A stretch of 64,000 bases of DNA from Amorphochlora amoebiformis (GCA_054601695.1 BAAHQB010000140.1:124001-188000); one strand, 5' to 3'. Counted from the first letter of the stretch, positions 1 to 25,118 are shown. Notes: generated from the letters alone by a model not told the origin. Numbers and translations are program-made.

Positions 1-429
1 TGTATATATATGTTTATATATATATATATATTTATATGTACATTTTTCTACATGTACATAGATACATATATATATTATATGTATATATATATATATATTT
101 CTATGTGTATATACATTTTTCTACATGTATGTGGATACATATATGTTATGTATATGTGTATGTATGTATGTATATATATATGTATTTCTACATATATATA
201 TGTATGTGTATATATATATGTATATATATATATTTCTACACATATGTATGTGTATATGTTTCTACACATGTGTATATGTGTGTGTGTATGTGTATATATA
301 TATATATATATATATAAATGTATATGTATATATATGTGTATATGTATATTGCATATATTATTAATATGTATATACATAATATGTATATTTATTTAGATGC
401 ATAATGACCTCCTAACATTTATGTGTATG

Positions 430-469
<40 letters not shown>

Positions 470-493
470 TGTAATATATAATACACATGTATA

Positions 494-531
<38 letters not shown>

Positions 532-1210
532 TAATGACCTCCCAACATTTGCAAGAGGAGAAAACTAACACCCACCTGAGTTTATGTAGATATATATGTG
601 GATATATGTATGTGTGTAGTAGTATGTGTATAGTATATGTATATGTGTATATGTATATATATATATGTATTATGCATTTAGTATGTGTAGTATGTATGTA
701 GTATTTATGTATGTATATGTGTATGTATGTATATGTGTATATATGTAATGTGTTACGTATGTGTATGTATGTATGTATGTGTATATATATATATATATAA
801 TATACATACATATATAATATATATACATATACATATGTATAATGTGTATGTGTATAATACACCTATGTATATATGTATGTATACATATACATATGTATGT
901 ATGTATATATATATATATGTATGTATATATATATTGTATACTATGTATATTATGTATGTGTATGTATGTATGTGTACATATGTATATGTGTATGTGTACA
1001 TATATATATATATATGTATGTGTGCATGTATATGTATAAATATCTATGTGCATTATGTGTAGATGTGTATATAGGATAATATATACATGTATGTATATGT
1101 ATAAATATATGTATGTAAATATATATATTATATTTGTAAATATAATGTATATATTATATGTATTATATGTATAAACATTATATATATATATATATATGTA
1201 TGTATATCGT

Positions 1211-1264
<54 letters not shown>

Positions 1265-1300
1265 GTATATATTTATATGTATGTGTATTGACCCATATAA
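1..1300. repeat. TA/TATG/TGTA microsatellite field
   Basis: Almost wholly alternating pyrimidine-purine sequence: (TA)n, TATG and TGTA runs with a short (AC)n at 1,211-1,230. A unique fragment beginning GCATAATGACCTCC occurs at about 398 and 529, separated by TA, the same copy-plus-TA style seen around exons elsewhere. No credible gene is visible; the open frames encode only Y, I, C, V and M. Confidence 0.85.
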
Positions 1301-1357
1301 CTAGCATCCACTCCATCCGAATCAGAAACACGAGGAAAATAATTGGAAATCTGTCAT

Positions 1358-1400
<43 letters not shown>

Positions 1401-1539
1401 ATATAATATATATATATATACATATATGTATATATATAATATATATATGTATATAATGTGTATGTATATGTATATATATATATATACATATATATATTAT
1501 ATATATACATATATGTATATATACATACATACATAATAT

Positions 1540-2530
1540 AACAGTTAATTAAGCATAACAGGTTATGAACCATAACAGGTTACAAAGCACAATATTATCG
1601 AAAAATACGAGAAAGATAATTGAGAATATGTGATTATATAAATATCAGCTAGTCAAGCATAATAATGGGTTATGAAGCATGATAATATTGAAAATATTTG
1701 ATTATGTGTAACAGCGAATTAAGCACAATAGGTTATGAAGCCTAATAGGTTACGAAACACAATATTATCAGAAAAATCACGAGAAAGAAAATTAAAAATC
1801 TGTGATTATATCGATAACCACTTGTCATGCATAGTAGGTTATGAGCACATGTATATATAACAACTAATCAAGCATTATAATATTAGGTTATGAAGGATAG
1901 GTTATAACACATAATACTGTCAAAGAACACGAGAAATAGATAATTTGAAATCTGTGATTATCTAACTTGGTTATGAATCATAATATCAGAAGAGAAACAT
2001 GAGACCAAATAAATATAATAGGTTATGAAGTTCATTATTATCTGTGATTATTTAATAGGTTATGAAACACAATATGACTCTAAAAAATGAGAAACAGAAT
2101 CGGAAATCTGTTATTATGTAACAGGTTATCAAGTATAATAGGTTATGAAACACGACATTAGTAGAGAAACATATGAGACAAATAATTGGAAATCTGTGAT
2201 TATATAACAGGTTATGTACAGGATTATCTGTGATTATTTAACAGGTTATAAAACACAATATTACTGGACAAACATGAGAAAAACAATTGGAAATCTGATA
2301 TTATATTCAGGTTAGCAAGCAAAAAATAGGTTATGAAACACCGTATTATTTGAGTTGAAATCTTAGACAATATAACAGGTTATGAAGTAGAAAATTATCT
2401 TCTATTACTTAACAGGTTATGAAACACAATATTATAGATATTATTAGAGAATCAGGAAAAAATATCTGAAAATCTGTAATTTAGATGTCACCTTATCAAG
2501 CATAATAATATTACATATGTTATGCGTATA
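1540..2530. repeat. AT-rich degenerate tandem repeat
   Basis: Units of roughly 80-110 bp share the phrases AACAGGTTATGAA, CACAATATTAT, GAGAAA and AATCTGTGATTAT. About ten diverged copies are present. No splice-bounded reading frame was found in it. Probably an intergenic or downstream satellite of the glycosyltransferase gene. Confidence 0.7.
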
Positions 2531-2638
2531 ACTTAATATCTATCCATGTATATTATAAATATATATATATTTATATATATATGTATATTTATATATGTGT
2601 ATATATATATATATATATGTTTGCATGTACATGTATAT

Positions 2639-2689
<51 letters not shown>

Positions 2690-2779
2690 TATATATATAC
2701 ACACATAAATTAACAGCACATATATAAATATCAAATATTGGGAAACGTAATTAGGTTGATCATACATAAAACATACACA

Positions 2780-2825
<46 letters not shown>

Positions 2826-2907
2826 GTGACATAGATAGTGCTATTCCTATATATTTATAAATATATATATATATAAATAAATATATATATACATATATAT
2901 ATATATG

Positions 2908-2938
<31 letters not shown>

Positions 2939-2985
2939 TATATATGTTTAATTAGGTTGTTATTATATTCATATGCATAATATCT

Positions 2986-3026
<41 letters not shown>

Positions 3027-3047
3027 TATTGTATATACATATATACG

Positions 3048-3086
<39 letters not shown>

Positions 3087-3100
3087 AGATATTACCCTAG
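2530..3100. repeat. TA microsatellites with short unique spacers
   Basis: Pure or near-pure (TA)n tracts broken by short unique pieces such as 2,740-2,770 and 2,822-2,850. Nothing coding is visible. Confidence 0.8.
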
Positions 3101-3159
3101 ATGACCAGATATCATCCCGAGATGAATAAGTGTTTCAATGCGAAATATAAGATTGCCTA

Positions 3160-4145
3160 TATGTTAGGGTTAGAGTTAGGGTTAGGTTTAGGGTTAGGGT
3201 TAGGGTTAGGGTTAGGGTTAGGGTTAGGGTTAGGGTTAGGGTTAGGGTTAGGGTTAAGAGATTAGCTAACATTAGGATTAGAGTTAAATTTAGAGTCAGG
3301 ATAGGGCTTAGGGTTTGAATAGGGTTAGGGTTAGGTATAGGATTAGAGTTTCGATACGAAAGATATGAGTGTCTACGTGTTAGGGCTACGGTTAGGGTTA
3401 GGGTTAGGGTTAGGGTTTGTGTTAAGAGTTAGAATTTGGCTAACATTAGGGTTAGGGTTAGGGTTTAGAGTTAGGGCTAACATGTGGAATAGAATTAGGT
3501 TAGGGATAGGGTTAGGCTTTCGATATGAAATATAAGACTGCCTACATGTTAGGGTTCCGGTTAGGGTTAGGGTTAGAGTTAGGGTTAGGGTTAGCATTAG
3601 GGATTAGTATCAGGTGTTAGGGTTAGGTTTAGGGTTAGGGTCAGGATTAGGGTTAGGGTTAGGGTTAGGGTTAGGGTTAGGGTTAGGTTTAGGGCTAGGA
3701 TTAGGGTTAGGGTTAAACCTAGGGCTAGGGTTAGGGTTAAAGCTAGGGCTAGGGTTAGGGTTAGGGCCAGGGTTAGGACTAGGGTTAGGGTTAGGGTTAG
3801 AAGTGTTTGATAAAAGTTCGATTCAGGGCTGTTTTAGGATTTGAGTCAGTGTTAGGGTTAGTGTTAGTTTTAGGGTCAGAATTAGGGTTAGGGTTAGGGT
3901 TAGGATTAGCGTTAGGGTTAGCTTTAGGACTGGCTGGGGTTAAGGTTAGGGTTTAGGGTTAGCGTTAGGGTTAGGGTTAGGGCAAGCGTTAGGGTTAGAA
4001 GTGTTTTAAGGTTAGATTCAGGGCTGTTTTAGGGTGAGAGAAAGTGTTAGGGTTAAGGCTAAGGTTAGGGTTAGGGTTAGGGTTAAGATTAGGGTTAGGG
4101 TTAGGATTAGGGTTAGGGTTAGGGTTAGAGTTAGGGTTAGGTTGA
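3160..4145 (+). repeat. interstitial telomere-like block, (TTAGGG)n on plus strand
   Basis: Long perfect runs of TTAGGG alternate with degenerate forms (TTAGGT, TTAGGA, TTAGAG, GCTAGGG) and short unique inserts. A phrase containing TTCGATACGAAA or a close variant precedes several sub-blocks (about 3,348, 3,508 and, diverged, 3,136), so the block grew by duplication of larger segments. Because TA and genic sequence lie on both sides it is not a chromosome end. Confidence 0.9.
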
Positions 4146-4204
4146 CATAGAATGTTGCCACAGTCGAAGAAGACGAAAAGGTACGTTCTGTGAACGAATC
4201 GACG

Positions 4205-5300
<1,096 letters not shown>

Positions 5301-5303
5301 CAT

Positions 5304-14651
<9,348 letters not shown>

Positions 14652-15080
14652 GGGAACCCGAGTTGGGTTCTAGCGGGGGAAGCGAACGCTGGCGCTTGAA
14701 TCAGCGGATTTTTCTCGCGCAAACCGCAAAAATGACATGTTCAATACCTACTAGCCGGGAAACCAAGTGGAATGCTAACAAATACCTTTCAAATTTGACC
14801 CTTCCGCCGTCCAGAGAGCCATATTTCAGTGAAGGTGGGTGGCTGGTTACAACGTCTGGCCAATGGACACTGAATTTTGATTGGAAACCTGCGGGGATTT
14901 TCTAACTGTGTGGATGAATTTGGGCAGAATTTAATAAATTATTCTATTTTTAACCCAGATATTAATTAAATTAGTTCATTTTGCCTTATAAGAGCCCCTG
15001 GCTGGTTTTAGAAGAAATTAAAAATTTACCTATTTTCTTCATTTTGGATCATTTATGATATTTATACTCAAATTTATTCC
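14652..15080. other. 5' flank of the GT2 gene
   Basis: Unique sequence. The part at 14,652-14,905 has balanced composition and includes an open plus-strand frame (14,612-14,905) that I judge fortuitous, since it overlaps GT2 exon 1 antisense and has no splice or family support. 14,930-15,080 is AT-rich. It probably contains the GT2 promoter; no defined element was recognised. Confidence 0.4.
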
Positions 15081-15720
15081 ACCGACACGCGCTGAACGCC
15101 CCAGCCGGTACCCACGACTGGGCCCACGACTCCCACGAGCGCTCGGTACTTGAGGTGAACAGGGTACACGACGTACTACACGTTGCCATGTCCCGGTGGG
15201 TACGTCTGCATCTTCCGGGCCCAGTTATTCGGGAGACACTCTCCTTCCGGCAGCTTCCGCTTCTTGCGCGACATGGTGCGTCCCGCCCGTTCGCGCTGTC
15301 TCGCGCGCCGTCCGTCCGTCCGCAGGTCCGCTATGTCCGCCTGTTCACCTCTCGCCCGTTTGCTCCGTCTCGCCGTTTGTTCTGTCTCGCCCGTTGGCTC
15401 CGTCTCGTTTTAGAGGCGAAACATCGGCGCGAACGGGCGAGACGGCGCGAACGCGCGAGACGGCGCGAACGGGCGAGACGGCGCGAACGGGCGAGACGGC
15501 GCGAACGGGCGAGACGGCGCGAACGGGCGAGACGGCGCGAACGGGCGAGACGGCGCGAACGGGCGAGACGGCGCGGAGGGCAAGACGGCGCGAACGGCGA
15601 GACGGCGCGAACGGGCGAGAGGGCGCGAACGGGCGAGACGGCATCTCAAATTCGAGGCGACGCCTTCGCAACGTTTTGCTTGTTCGCGCCGTCTCGCTCG
15701 ATAGCGGCGTGAACAAAGCG
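15080..15720. repeat. GC-rich segment with 18-bp minisatellite
   Basis: At 15,420-15,645 about 12 copies of an 18-bp unit (GCGCGAACGGGCGAGACG) keep all frames open as RERARR or similar. The preceding unique part (15,080-15,410) is GC-rich and open on both strands, including a minus frame 15,274-15,176 beginning MSRKKRKLPEGE; I cannot decide whether any of it is coding. Confidence 0.75.
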
Positions 15721-15988
15721 TCGCCTTAGGTCCAGGGCGTCGTCTCAGAGGCTAGACGGCGCGAAGACGTCGCCTCGAACCTTGCGTCATCCCGAGATAT
15801 CGAGGGTCGTCTTGGAGGCGAGACGGTGCGAAGGCGTCTCCTCGGAGGCGAGATGAAGGCATCGCCTCCGGCGAGACGATGCGAAGCCATAACCTCGGAG
15901 GCGAGGCGGCGCGAACAGGTTGTTTGGAATGTAACTACGCAAAGGCGTAGCCTGGGTGGCGAGATGGGTTCAAGGCGTCGTAGAAGCG

Positions 15989-16049
<61 letters not shown>

Positions 16050-16101
16050 GAGTCTATGTGTGTACGTAATATTTACATATGAAGGATTATGTAAATGAAG
16101 A

Positions 16102-16177
<76 letters not shown>

Positions 16178-16419
16178 TACATATATATATATATATATGT
16201 TTGTATATATTACAATATATATACATACATATTATTTTATGTATATGTTGTGTATTTTCATATTACATATAATATATATATATATATATGTATATATTAC
16301 AATATATATATACATATATATTATTTTATGTAAATATTGTGTATTTTCATATTACATATAATATATATATTATATATGTGTGTATATATATATATATATA
16401 TGTTCATATTCATATGTAA

Positions 16420-16455
<36 letters not shown>

Positions 16456-16472
16456 GTATATACATATTTATA

Positions 16473-16506
<34 letters not shown>

Positions 16507-16576
16507 AGTGTATACATGTATGAGAGATTATTTATATAATCTTGATATGAATATACATATATAGATATATATATAC

Positions 16577-16612
<36 letters not shown>

Positions 16613-16620
16613 TGCACGGT
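15721..16620. repeat. diverged GC repeats, then TA microsatellites
   Basis: 15,721-15,990 holds degraded copies of the GGCGAGACGGCGCGAA theme. 15,991-16,620 is TA-rich with two copies of a unit ending TGTGTATTTTCATATTAC (about 16,250 and 16,340). No gene seen. Confidence 0.7.
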
Positions 16621-16633
16621 TATATGTAATATA

Positions 16634-17193
16634 TCACCCATTTCTTCCTAATCGTACTAACCCTAACCCAACCCTAACCCTTCCTAATTAACGCAACCCT
16701 AACCCTAACGCTAACCTTAACCCTAACACAAATATATATAAATTTCATGTTTACATATATATATATATATATATAATATATATACTAGAATTGATCTAAT
16801 ACTCAGGCATAACACCACATTTTTATATTTTTTCAAATTAAACTGAAGTTTTCCAATGAGAGTAGATCCAGCGGATCATTCTCCAATCTAGATGTACAAT
16901 CCGATGCCAAAACTTGAGCTAATTCAAGAAATTTTTCGATGTTTTGAACAGTCAAAGTATCATAGACTACAGTTTATGTAACAGTTTACTAGGGTTCTTT
17001 AACTTACAAGGTACTAGTGTGCGACTCCAGAGCTTAAGTACCATAAAAACATAATATAATTTATCGGTGTTGATGTATGGTCAGGGATTCTATACGCTCG
17101 CGAGATCTATCTGTCACAGTATCATGGCTAGATTTAACCCAGTGCGACACATTCTTAGTGTAATTGGATTATATATATATATATATATATATG

Positions 17194-17228
<35 letters not shown>

Positions 17229-17640
17229 ATATATTATCATCTTGCGTTTGTTCAATGATAAGTTTTTCCTAATAATCATTCTGTACATAGATTATTAAGT
17301 TACGTACGTAGTCATAGACTAGATAGACAAGATAGAGTGATTCAAATAGTTCAAAGGTTACAACTTTAAAAATACTTTGATATGCAATTATAAACTTAGC
17401 CAGGCTCAGGGTAGCAGGTTACTAGGGATCGTTAGCTCGGACATCTAGACATTACCCTATAATCTAGAGAATAATTCTAGCTCGAACTTGATACATTTGT
17501 CTATCATAGGCTAATGTACGTAATACGTATATTATTACTAGTTAACAACAGCCAACCGTCCCAACATATACGAAGTATATGCCAAAACATATACGCAAAT
17601 TTACACATAACCTCACTGCATTCCCAATGTATTTCGAAAG
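16634..17640. other. intergenic spacer with a short CCCTAA array
   Basis: 16,655-16,730 has degenerate CCCTAA repeats. 16,790-17,640 is unique AT-rich sequence. A plus-strand frame at about 17,085-17,160 (GFYTLARSICHSIMARF) follows a TCAG and precedes GTGTAA but has no partner exon or family match; I leave it uncalled. Confidence 0.5.
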
Positions 17641-17648
17641 AGTTGTAC

Positions 17649-17699
<51 letters not shown>

Positions 17700-17735
17700 G
17701 CCCAACATACTCACGGAATATCTCAATAGATTTCC

Positions 17736-17882
17736 TTAAAAACGCGGCTGCTCCCATCGGCTCTCACCTGTACGAGCGTTGTGGTAGTACGGAATACCCT
17801 AATGCAATTGGTCATATTAGAACTTTAAAAAGAATTGAATTGCCAAGTTGTTTATATATATATATATATGGGTATATATATG

Positions 17883-17918
<36 letters not shown>

Positions 17919-17930
17919 CACACACACACG

Positions 17931-18020
<90 letters not shown>

Positions 18021-18073
18021 ATGCATATATATATATATATATATATACGTATTTGTACACATACATCCATATC

Positions 18074-18110
<37 letters not shown>

Positions 18111-18266
18111 GTATTATATATATGTATATATATTATATGTACAAATTTATATATATATATATGTACATATTGATATAAGTATATATATATATATATGTAC
18201 ATATATACATATAATACACCCTATCAGAATAATGCATGGTCAATACATATATATATATAAATATAT

Positions 18267-18308
<42 letters not shown>

Positions 18309-18570
18309 CCCCACCGGAGTAATGCATTGTCCGTATAGTTACACATATATATGTATATATATATCATCAGAGCAATGTATGGTCCATATATACATACATA
18401 TATATATATATATATATATTTTCATATATGTATATTATACATATGTATATATATATATATATGTGTATAGGTATATTATACATATATATTTATATATATT
18501 TATATAATATACTATATATACCCCATCAGAGTAATGCATGGTCCATATACATGCCTATATACACACATAT

Positions 18571-18609
<39 letters not shown>

Positions 18610-18772
18610 ATATATGATACATAAAAATGTAAATATATATATAGATATATATTATATATAATATGTACATTATATATACCCCATCAGAGTAAACATGGTC
18701 CATATACATACCTATACACACACATATATATATATTATATATATATATATATATATGTATGTGTATGTACAT

Positions 18773-18807
<35 letters not shown>

Positions 18808-18932
18808 ATATATAATACATTCTATATATACCCCATCAGAGTAATGCATAGTCCATCCTGGTGGCAGTGCTACTCCCATTGGGACCGCATTAACAGGGCT
18901 TTTACCCCTGGCAGACGGTTTTCTGGTCTTGG
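17736..18932 (-). CDS. WW-domain C-terminus, two exons
   Basis: WW domains bind proline-rich peptides. Exon A (18932-18832) has a basic stretch [12 protein letters not shown] and then [13 protein letters not shown]; exon B (17798-17736) continues [18 protein letters not shown] and RF before a TAA. Joined in phase 0 they give a complete WW domain with both Trp residues, the central YY and the closing Pro. Acceptors are TATATAG and GCATTAG, the donor GTATATAT. The stop follows directly, so the domain is C-terminal. Exon A starts in phase 1 and its upstream partner is unknown. It may be the cytoplasmic end of the membrane protein encoded from 21 kb upward on the same strand, or a separate gene. 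Confidence 0.78.
18214..18703 (-). repeat. five donor-side copies of WW exon A
   Basis: Copies of the exon end plus its donor (CATTACTCTGATGGG then GTATATA) lie at about 18,214-18,243, 18,306-18,333, 18,366-18,388, 18,517-18,547 and 18,675-18,703, each followed by TA. All are in the intron downstream of the real junction at 18,832. Confidence 0.88.
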
Positions 18933-19028
18933 CTATATATATATATATGTATATATATGTATATATAATAAATGTATATATATATATATGTATATATATG
19001 TATATATAATAAATGTATCTTTACATAT

Positions 19029-19060
<32 letters not shown>

Positions 19061-19180
19061 GGGACCGCATTAACAGGGCTGGACCCCTGGCAGACGGTTT
19101 TCTGGTCTTGGCTATATATACAGATATATATATATATAATATCTGTACATATATACATATATATACATATATATACATAC

Positions 19181-19242
<62 letters not shown>

Positions 19243-19352
19243 GACCGCATTAACAGGGCTTTTGCCCCTGGCAGACGGTTTTCTGGTCTTGGCTATGTAT
19301 ATATATAATATATCTGTAGATATATACATATATACATATATATTTATATTAC

Positions 19353-19431
<79 letters not shown>

Positions 19432-19472
19432 CGCATTAACAGGGCTTGTAGACGGTTTTCTGGTCTTGGCTA
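19061..19472 (-). repeat. three acceptor-side copies of WW exon A
   Basis: Copies of TATAG plus the first 45-55 nt of exon A ([10 protein letters not shown] then SPVNA) lie at about 19,113-19,061, 19,295-19,241 and 19,472-19,428, each running into TA. One keeps the frame exactly, one differs at KSP/SSP, and one has a 9-nt deletion. Confidence 0.9.
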
Positions 19473-19499
19473 CATGTATATATACACATATATGCACAT

Positions 19500-19537
19500 A
19501 TATATGAACATATATATACATACACACACACACACAT

Positions 19538-19569
<32 letters not shown>

Positions 19570-19623
19570 CTATATATATGAGAGAGGGAGGGAGAGGGAG
19601 AAGAGAGCTAAATAGACAAAGCA

Positions 19624-19674
<51 letters not shown>

Positions 19675-19720
19675 TATATATAAGAGGGGGAGGGAGAAAG
19701 AGAGCTAAATAGACAAAGCA

Positions 19721-19758
<38 letters not shown>

Positions 19759-20080
19759 ACATATATATATGAGAGAGGGAGAGGGAGAAAGAGAGCTAAA
19801 TAGACAAAGCATGGTGATTTTCCAAAAAAAAAGCGATATGGGAGAGAGAGAGAGAGAATGAGTGAGTTGAAGAATGATAGGTATATTATTGAATAAATGG
19901 AAAGATAGAGATATTGATGAATGGCTGAATAAATGGATATGAGAGGGAGAGAGAGAGAGGTATATATATATATATGTGTATATAGATATGTATGTATGTA
20001 AGTGTATAAAAATATATATGTATGTATACATACACATATGTATACATATGTATATGCATACAAGTTTGTGTTGTGACATA

Positions 20081-20114
<34 letters not shown>

Positions 20115-20249
20115 GTATATACGTATATATAGATGTTTGAGAAAGGGGTATTTATAAGAGATATGAGACAGCAAATGGGATGTGTATATTTAATATATGT
20201 GTAAATATATATAGCCTTATACATATACATATATATATCTATATATAAA

Positions 20250-20302
<53 letters not shown>

Positions 20303-20374
20303 ATTATATGAAGAGATATATACAGACATATGAATAGATATAGGGTGAGGTGGACAGATGTATATATAGATATT

Positions 20375-20421
<47 letters not shown>

Positions 20422-20474
20422 AGATACAGATGCATAAGTACAGTATTTATACATCTCTCTGTCTGTTTATATTC

Positions 20475-20513
<39 letters not shown>

Positions 20514-20576
20514 GGAGATGGAATACAGATGCATAAGTACAGTATTTATATATCTCTCTACTGTCTATTTATATTC

Positions 20577-20662
<86 letters not shown>

Positions 20663-20735
20663 GGAGATGGAATACAGATGCATAAGTACAGTATTTATAT
20701 ATCTCTCTAGTGTCTGTTTATATGTAATTCTTAAC
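19500..20735. repeat. TA, GA-rich and duplicated intron-like segments
   Basis: Three copies of a GA-rich unit ending GCTAAATAGACAAAGCATG (about 19,576, 19,683, 19,768) and three copies of a unit containing GATGCATAAGTACAGTATTTA (about 20,428, 20,527, 20,678), separated by TA tracts. A GAGA-rich tract is at 19,838-19,960. No convincing exon. Confidence 0.75.
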
Positions 20736-21021
20736 ATGGATAGATCTCTCCCTTGTCTGTATTTTTGAAAATTTATTTATATACATATGTACCTCCATAT
20801 CATATATATATATATATATATATTCATGTATATATGTATATATCTCTTCATATATATATAGAGAGATGCCTATATATATATACATATACACACACACACA
20901 TATATATATACACATACACACACACACACATACATACACATACATATATATACACATATATGTATATACATATATATATATATACATACACATATACACA
21001 TACATACACATATACACATAC

Positions 21022-21107
21022 AGATGCATACATCGATGGAACCAGAGATAGGGCTAAGCATATAATATGGAGATTTAGAATTATATATATATATATATGT
21101 ATATTTA

Positions 21108-21148
<41 letters not shown>

Positions 21149-21201
21149 AGGAGGTCTAAGAGTATTCTTACTTCGGAAATGCTTAGCAGGATATGTATAT
21201 G

Positions 21202-21266
<65 letters not shown>

Positions 21267-21295
21267 ATTTCCATGTATATATATACATATCCAGG

Positions 21296-21358
<63 letters not shown>

Positions 21359-21461
21359 AGTATCCTTACTTCGGAAGTGCTTAGCAGGAATGGTCTGAGC
21401 CTGTATGTACAAGAGTATATATATATTATATATATTATATATATATATATATGTGTAAGTG

Positions 21462-21496
<35 letters not shown>

Positions 21497-21531
21497 GTGT
21501 ATAAATGTGTATATAATATAATATAATATGC

Positions 21532-21563
<32 letters not shown>

Positions 21564-21698
21564 GTGTGTGTATATGTATGTTTTTGTTGATTTGTATATA
21601 TGAGACATACAAAATATGAGATGCAATTTTTTTGCATATAACACACATAACAATACATACACACATACATAAATATGCATACACACACATACACACAC

Positions 21699-21745
<47 letters not shown>

Positions 21746-22529
21746 TAACACATATAAATATACATACACACACATACACACACATATCACACACATACAT
21801 ACACAAATATACACATACATACACATTCATACACACATATATGTATATATATATATATATATATACATACACATATAACACACGTACACACATACACACA
21901 CACATACAAATATACACATACATACACACACACATATGTATACACACACACATACACACAACTCACACACACACACACACACACATGCACACACATGCAC
22001 ACACATGCACACACACACATATATATATATATATATACACATAACACACATAAATATACATACACACACATGCACACATACCCACACACATACACATATA
22101 CACATACATACACACACATATATGTATAAATATACATATAACACACATACACACATACACACATACATACACACATATACACATACATACACTCACACAC
22201 ACAGAGACATACATATATATATACATATATAACACACATAGCAACACATACACACATACACACATAAACACATACATATAAACACTTATATGTATATATT
22301 ACATACACACACACACACACATATATATACACATACATATATTTATGTAAATATGTATACATACATACACACATATAAATACATATATATATGTAGTGTA
22401 TAATAAATATGTATATCCATATGTTTTGTCTAGTATATTTATGCACTGTGTTTATGAATTATATATATATGTGTATTATACATACTATATATATATATAT
22501 ATATATATATTACATACATAAATATATAC

Positions 22530-22574
<45 letters not shown>

Positions 22575-22624
22575 CATATGCATATATACATATATATATT
22601 ATACTATATATATATATATGTATA

Positions 22625-22657
<33 letters not shown>

Positions 22658-22671
22658 GATATATATATATG

Positions 22672-22702
<31 letters not shown>

Positions 22703-22793
22703 GTATACATACCTGGCTTTCCTTCTTTGATGAGGAGCAGTACCAAATAAACACGCTGGAAACATATCATATATATAAACATATATATAAAAA

Positions 22794-22832
<39 letters not shown>

Positions 22833-22959
22833 ATGTATATATATATATTTATGTATGCATATATATGTGTGTATATATATATCTGTATGTCGTACTCAAA
22901 CATAATATGCAAAACATAAGAAAAATCCAAAATAATTATATATTACATATATACATATT

Positions 22960-23019
<60 letters not shown>

Positions 23020-23028
23020 ATATATCAT

Positions 23029-23097
<69 letters not shown>

Positions 23098-23101
23098 GTT
23101 T

Positions 23102-23146
<45 letters not shown>

Positions 23147-23233
23147 AATATATATGCATATATTGCATACATATTGAATATATAAATAGATGTACATATG
23201 ATAAATATATTTGTATATTTATGTATATATATG

Positions 23234-23280
<47 letters not shown>

Positions 23281-23381
23281 GTATACATAAACAAAAATAT
23301 TAATTGTACGTACAGATTTGTAGGTATGTATCTATGCACACCACATATACATACATGCATACACACATGTATATATATCCA

Positions 23382-23432
<51 letters not shown>

Positions 23433-23506
23433 AATATTTATGTATATTTAGGATATGAACTTACCCGATAATAATGAGCCCAACAATCACACCAATAACC
23501 TATATA

Positions 23507-23537
<31 letters not shown>

Positions 23538-23585
23538 GTACATATATAATATTTATATATACATATATATGTATATATGTATATG

Positions 23586-23625
<40 letters not shown>

Positions 23626-24483
23626 AGTAGTATCCCTTTCCCCTAGAAATATAATAAATTCGTACTTCTAGAACTATCCCCTAGAACCATAGTAATTCCT
23701 AAGCGCGTAGCCCACACTCTAGCTACGTAGTAATTATTTATTACAGCTGCAATTATTTAAGGTCATTTTGGCTATTCTTAGCCCACACACTAGCTACGTA
23801 GTAATAGTTTATTACCCTAGCTACGTAGTAATAGTTTATTACCGCTCCGAGTTTTAAGGCCATTTTGGCTATTCTTAGCCCACACCCTAGCTACGTAGTA
23901 ATAGTTTATTACCCTAGCTACGTAGTAATAGTTTATTACCGCTCCGAGTTTTAAGGCCATTTTGGCTATTCTTAGCCCACACACTAGCTACGTAGTAATA
24001 GTTTATTACCGCTCCAGCTATGATGCCCGCGTTGTTACCATTGCCACCACCACCCCCAGAGGAACCCAGAGAGACGGTGATTGCGATTTTTAGACCTGAG
24101 GTTTTTTTTTAAGGTGTTTTCATCTTATTGGCCGGGTGAAATTTTGAGGTTTTTTTTAAGGCGTTTTTATCGTATTTTACGGGTGGAGTTTGAGGGTTTA
24201 TAATGTGGGGATATAATAATGGGGTTTGTGGATGTATGATTTAGATGTGTAAGTTTTTGGTTTTTGTGTGTGTGTGTGTGCGTGTGGGTTGGGTGAGAAT
24301 AGTATATATGTTTATATAAAAAAGATATATGTATATATTATATATATATATGTATATATATTATATATATATACATGTTATATATATATATATATATATA
24401 TATGCATATATACATATATATAAATATATATATATATACTGTTATATATACATACACTTTTATATTGATACCCTCACACACAG

Positions 24484-24560
<77 letters not shown>

Positions 24561-24651
24561 CATATTTATATATGTATACCCTCTAAGCAAAAACTTCCAA
24601 TGGACGTATGATTCGTGGAATTATTTGCACCGAAATAATACTCTGTATCCC

Positions 24652-24687
<36 letters not shown>

Positions 24688-24882
24688 TATATGTGTTGTT
24701 CAATATATATACATTATATATATATATATATATGTATATATTGTACATATATGTATATACATATATATATGTAATAGTATTATGCGTGCCTACTTCATCC
24801 AAAATAATACGCAGTTTTCATATATATATGTATATATATGCAAATGTATATATATACATATATATATATATGTATAATTATA

Positions 24883-24923
<41 letters not shown>

Positions 24924-25070
24924 TTATATACATAATATATGTATAAAATCAAAGTATATATATATATATATACTTATATGTATATATATCTACATATATG
25001 TACACCACACATACATTATATATATATATATATATATGTATATGTAGATAAATTATATTATACAAAAATT

Positions 25071-25118
<48 letters not shown>

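Noticed and set aside
10-1331. Open frames of 60-190 codons made of Y, I, C, V, H and T
   Set aside because: Translations of TA, TATG and CA microsatellites; no splice signals or conserved residues. The same applies to all [10 protein letters not shown] frames in the window.
3373-3844. LTLTLT, GLGLGL and PNPNPN frames
   Set aside because: Three-frame translations of TTAGGG/CCCTAA repeats; also at 8.0-8.8, 28.7, 33.6 and 52.4 kb.
3160-4145. True chromosome end
   Set aside because: Arrays are internal, short, degenerate, repeated many times, and lie in introns with unique sequence on both sides.
15155-15729. RERARR repeat protein or basic ORFs on both strands
   Set aside because: 18-bp minisatellite; frames are open because the unit is a multiple of three and GC-rich. 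The unique part before it stays undecided.
21640-22345. CRISPR-like or regulatory array
   Set aside because: Irregular CA microsatellite without constant repeat and unique spacers; eukaryotic context.
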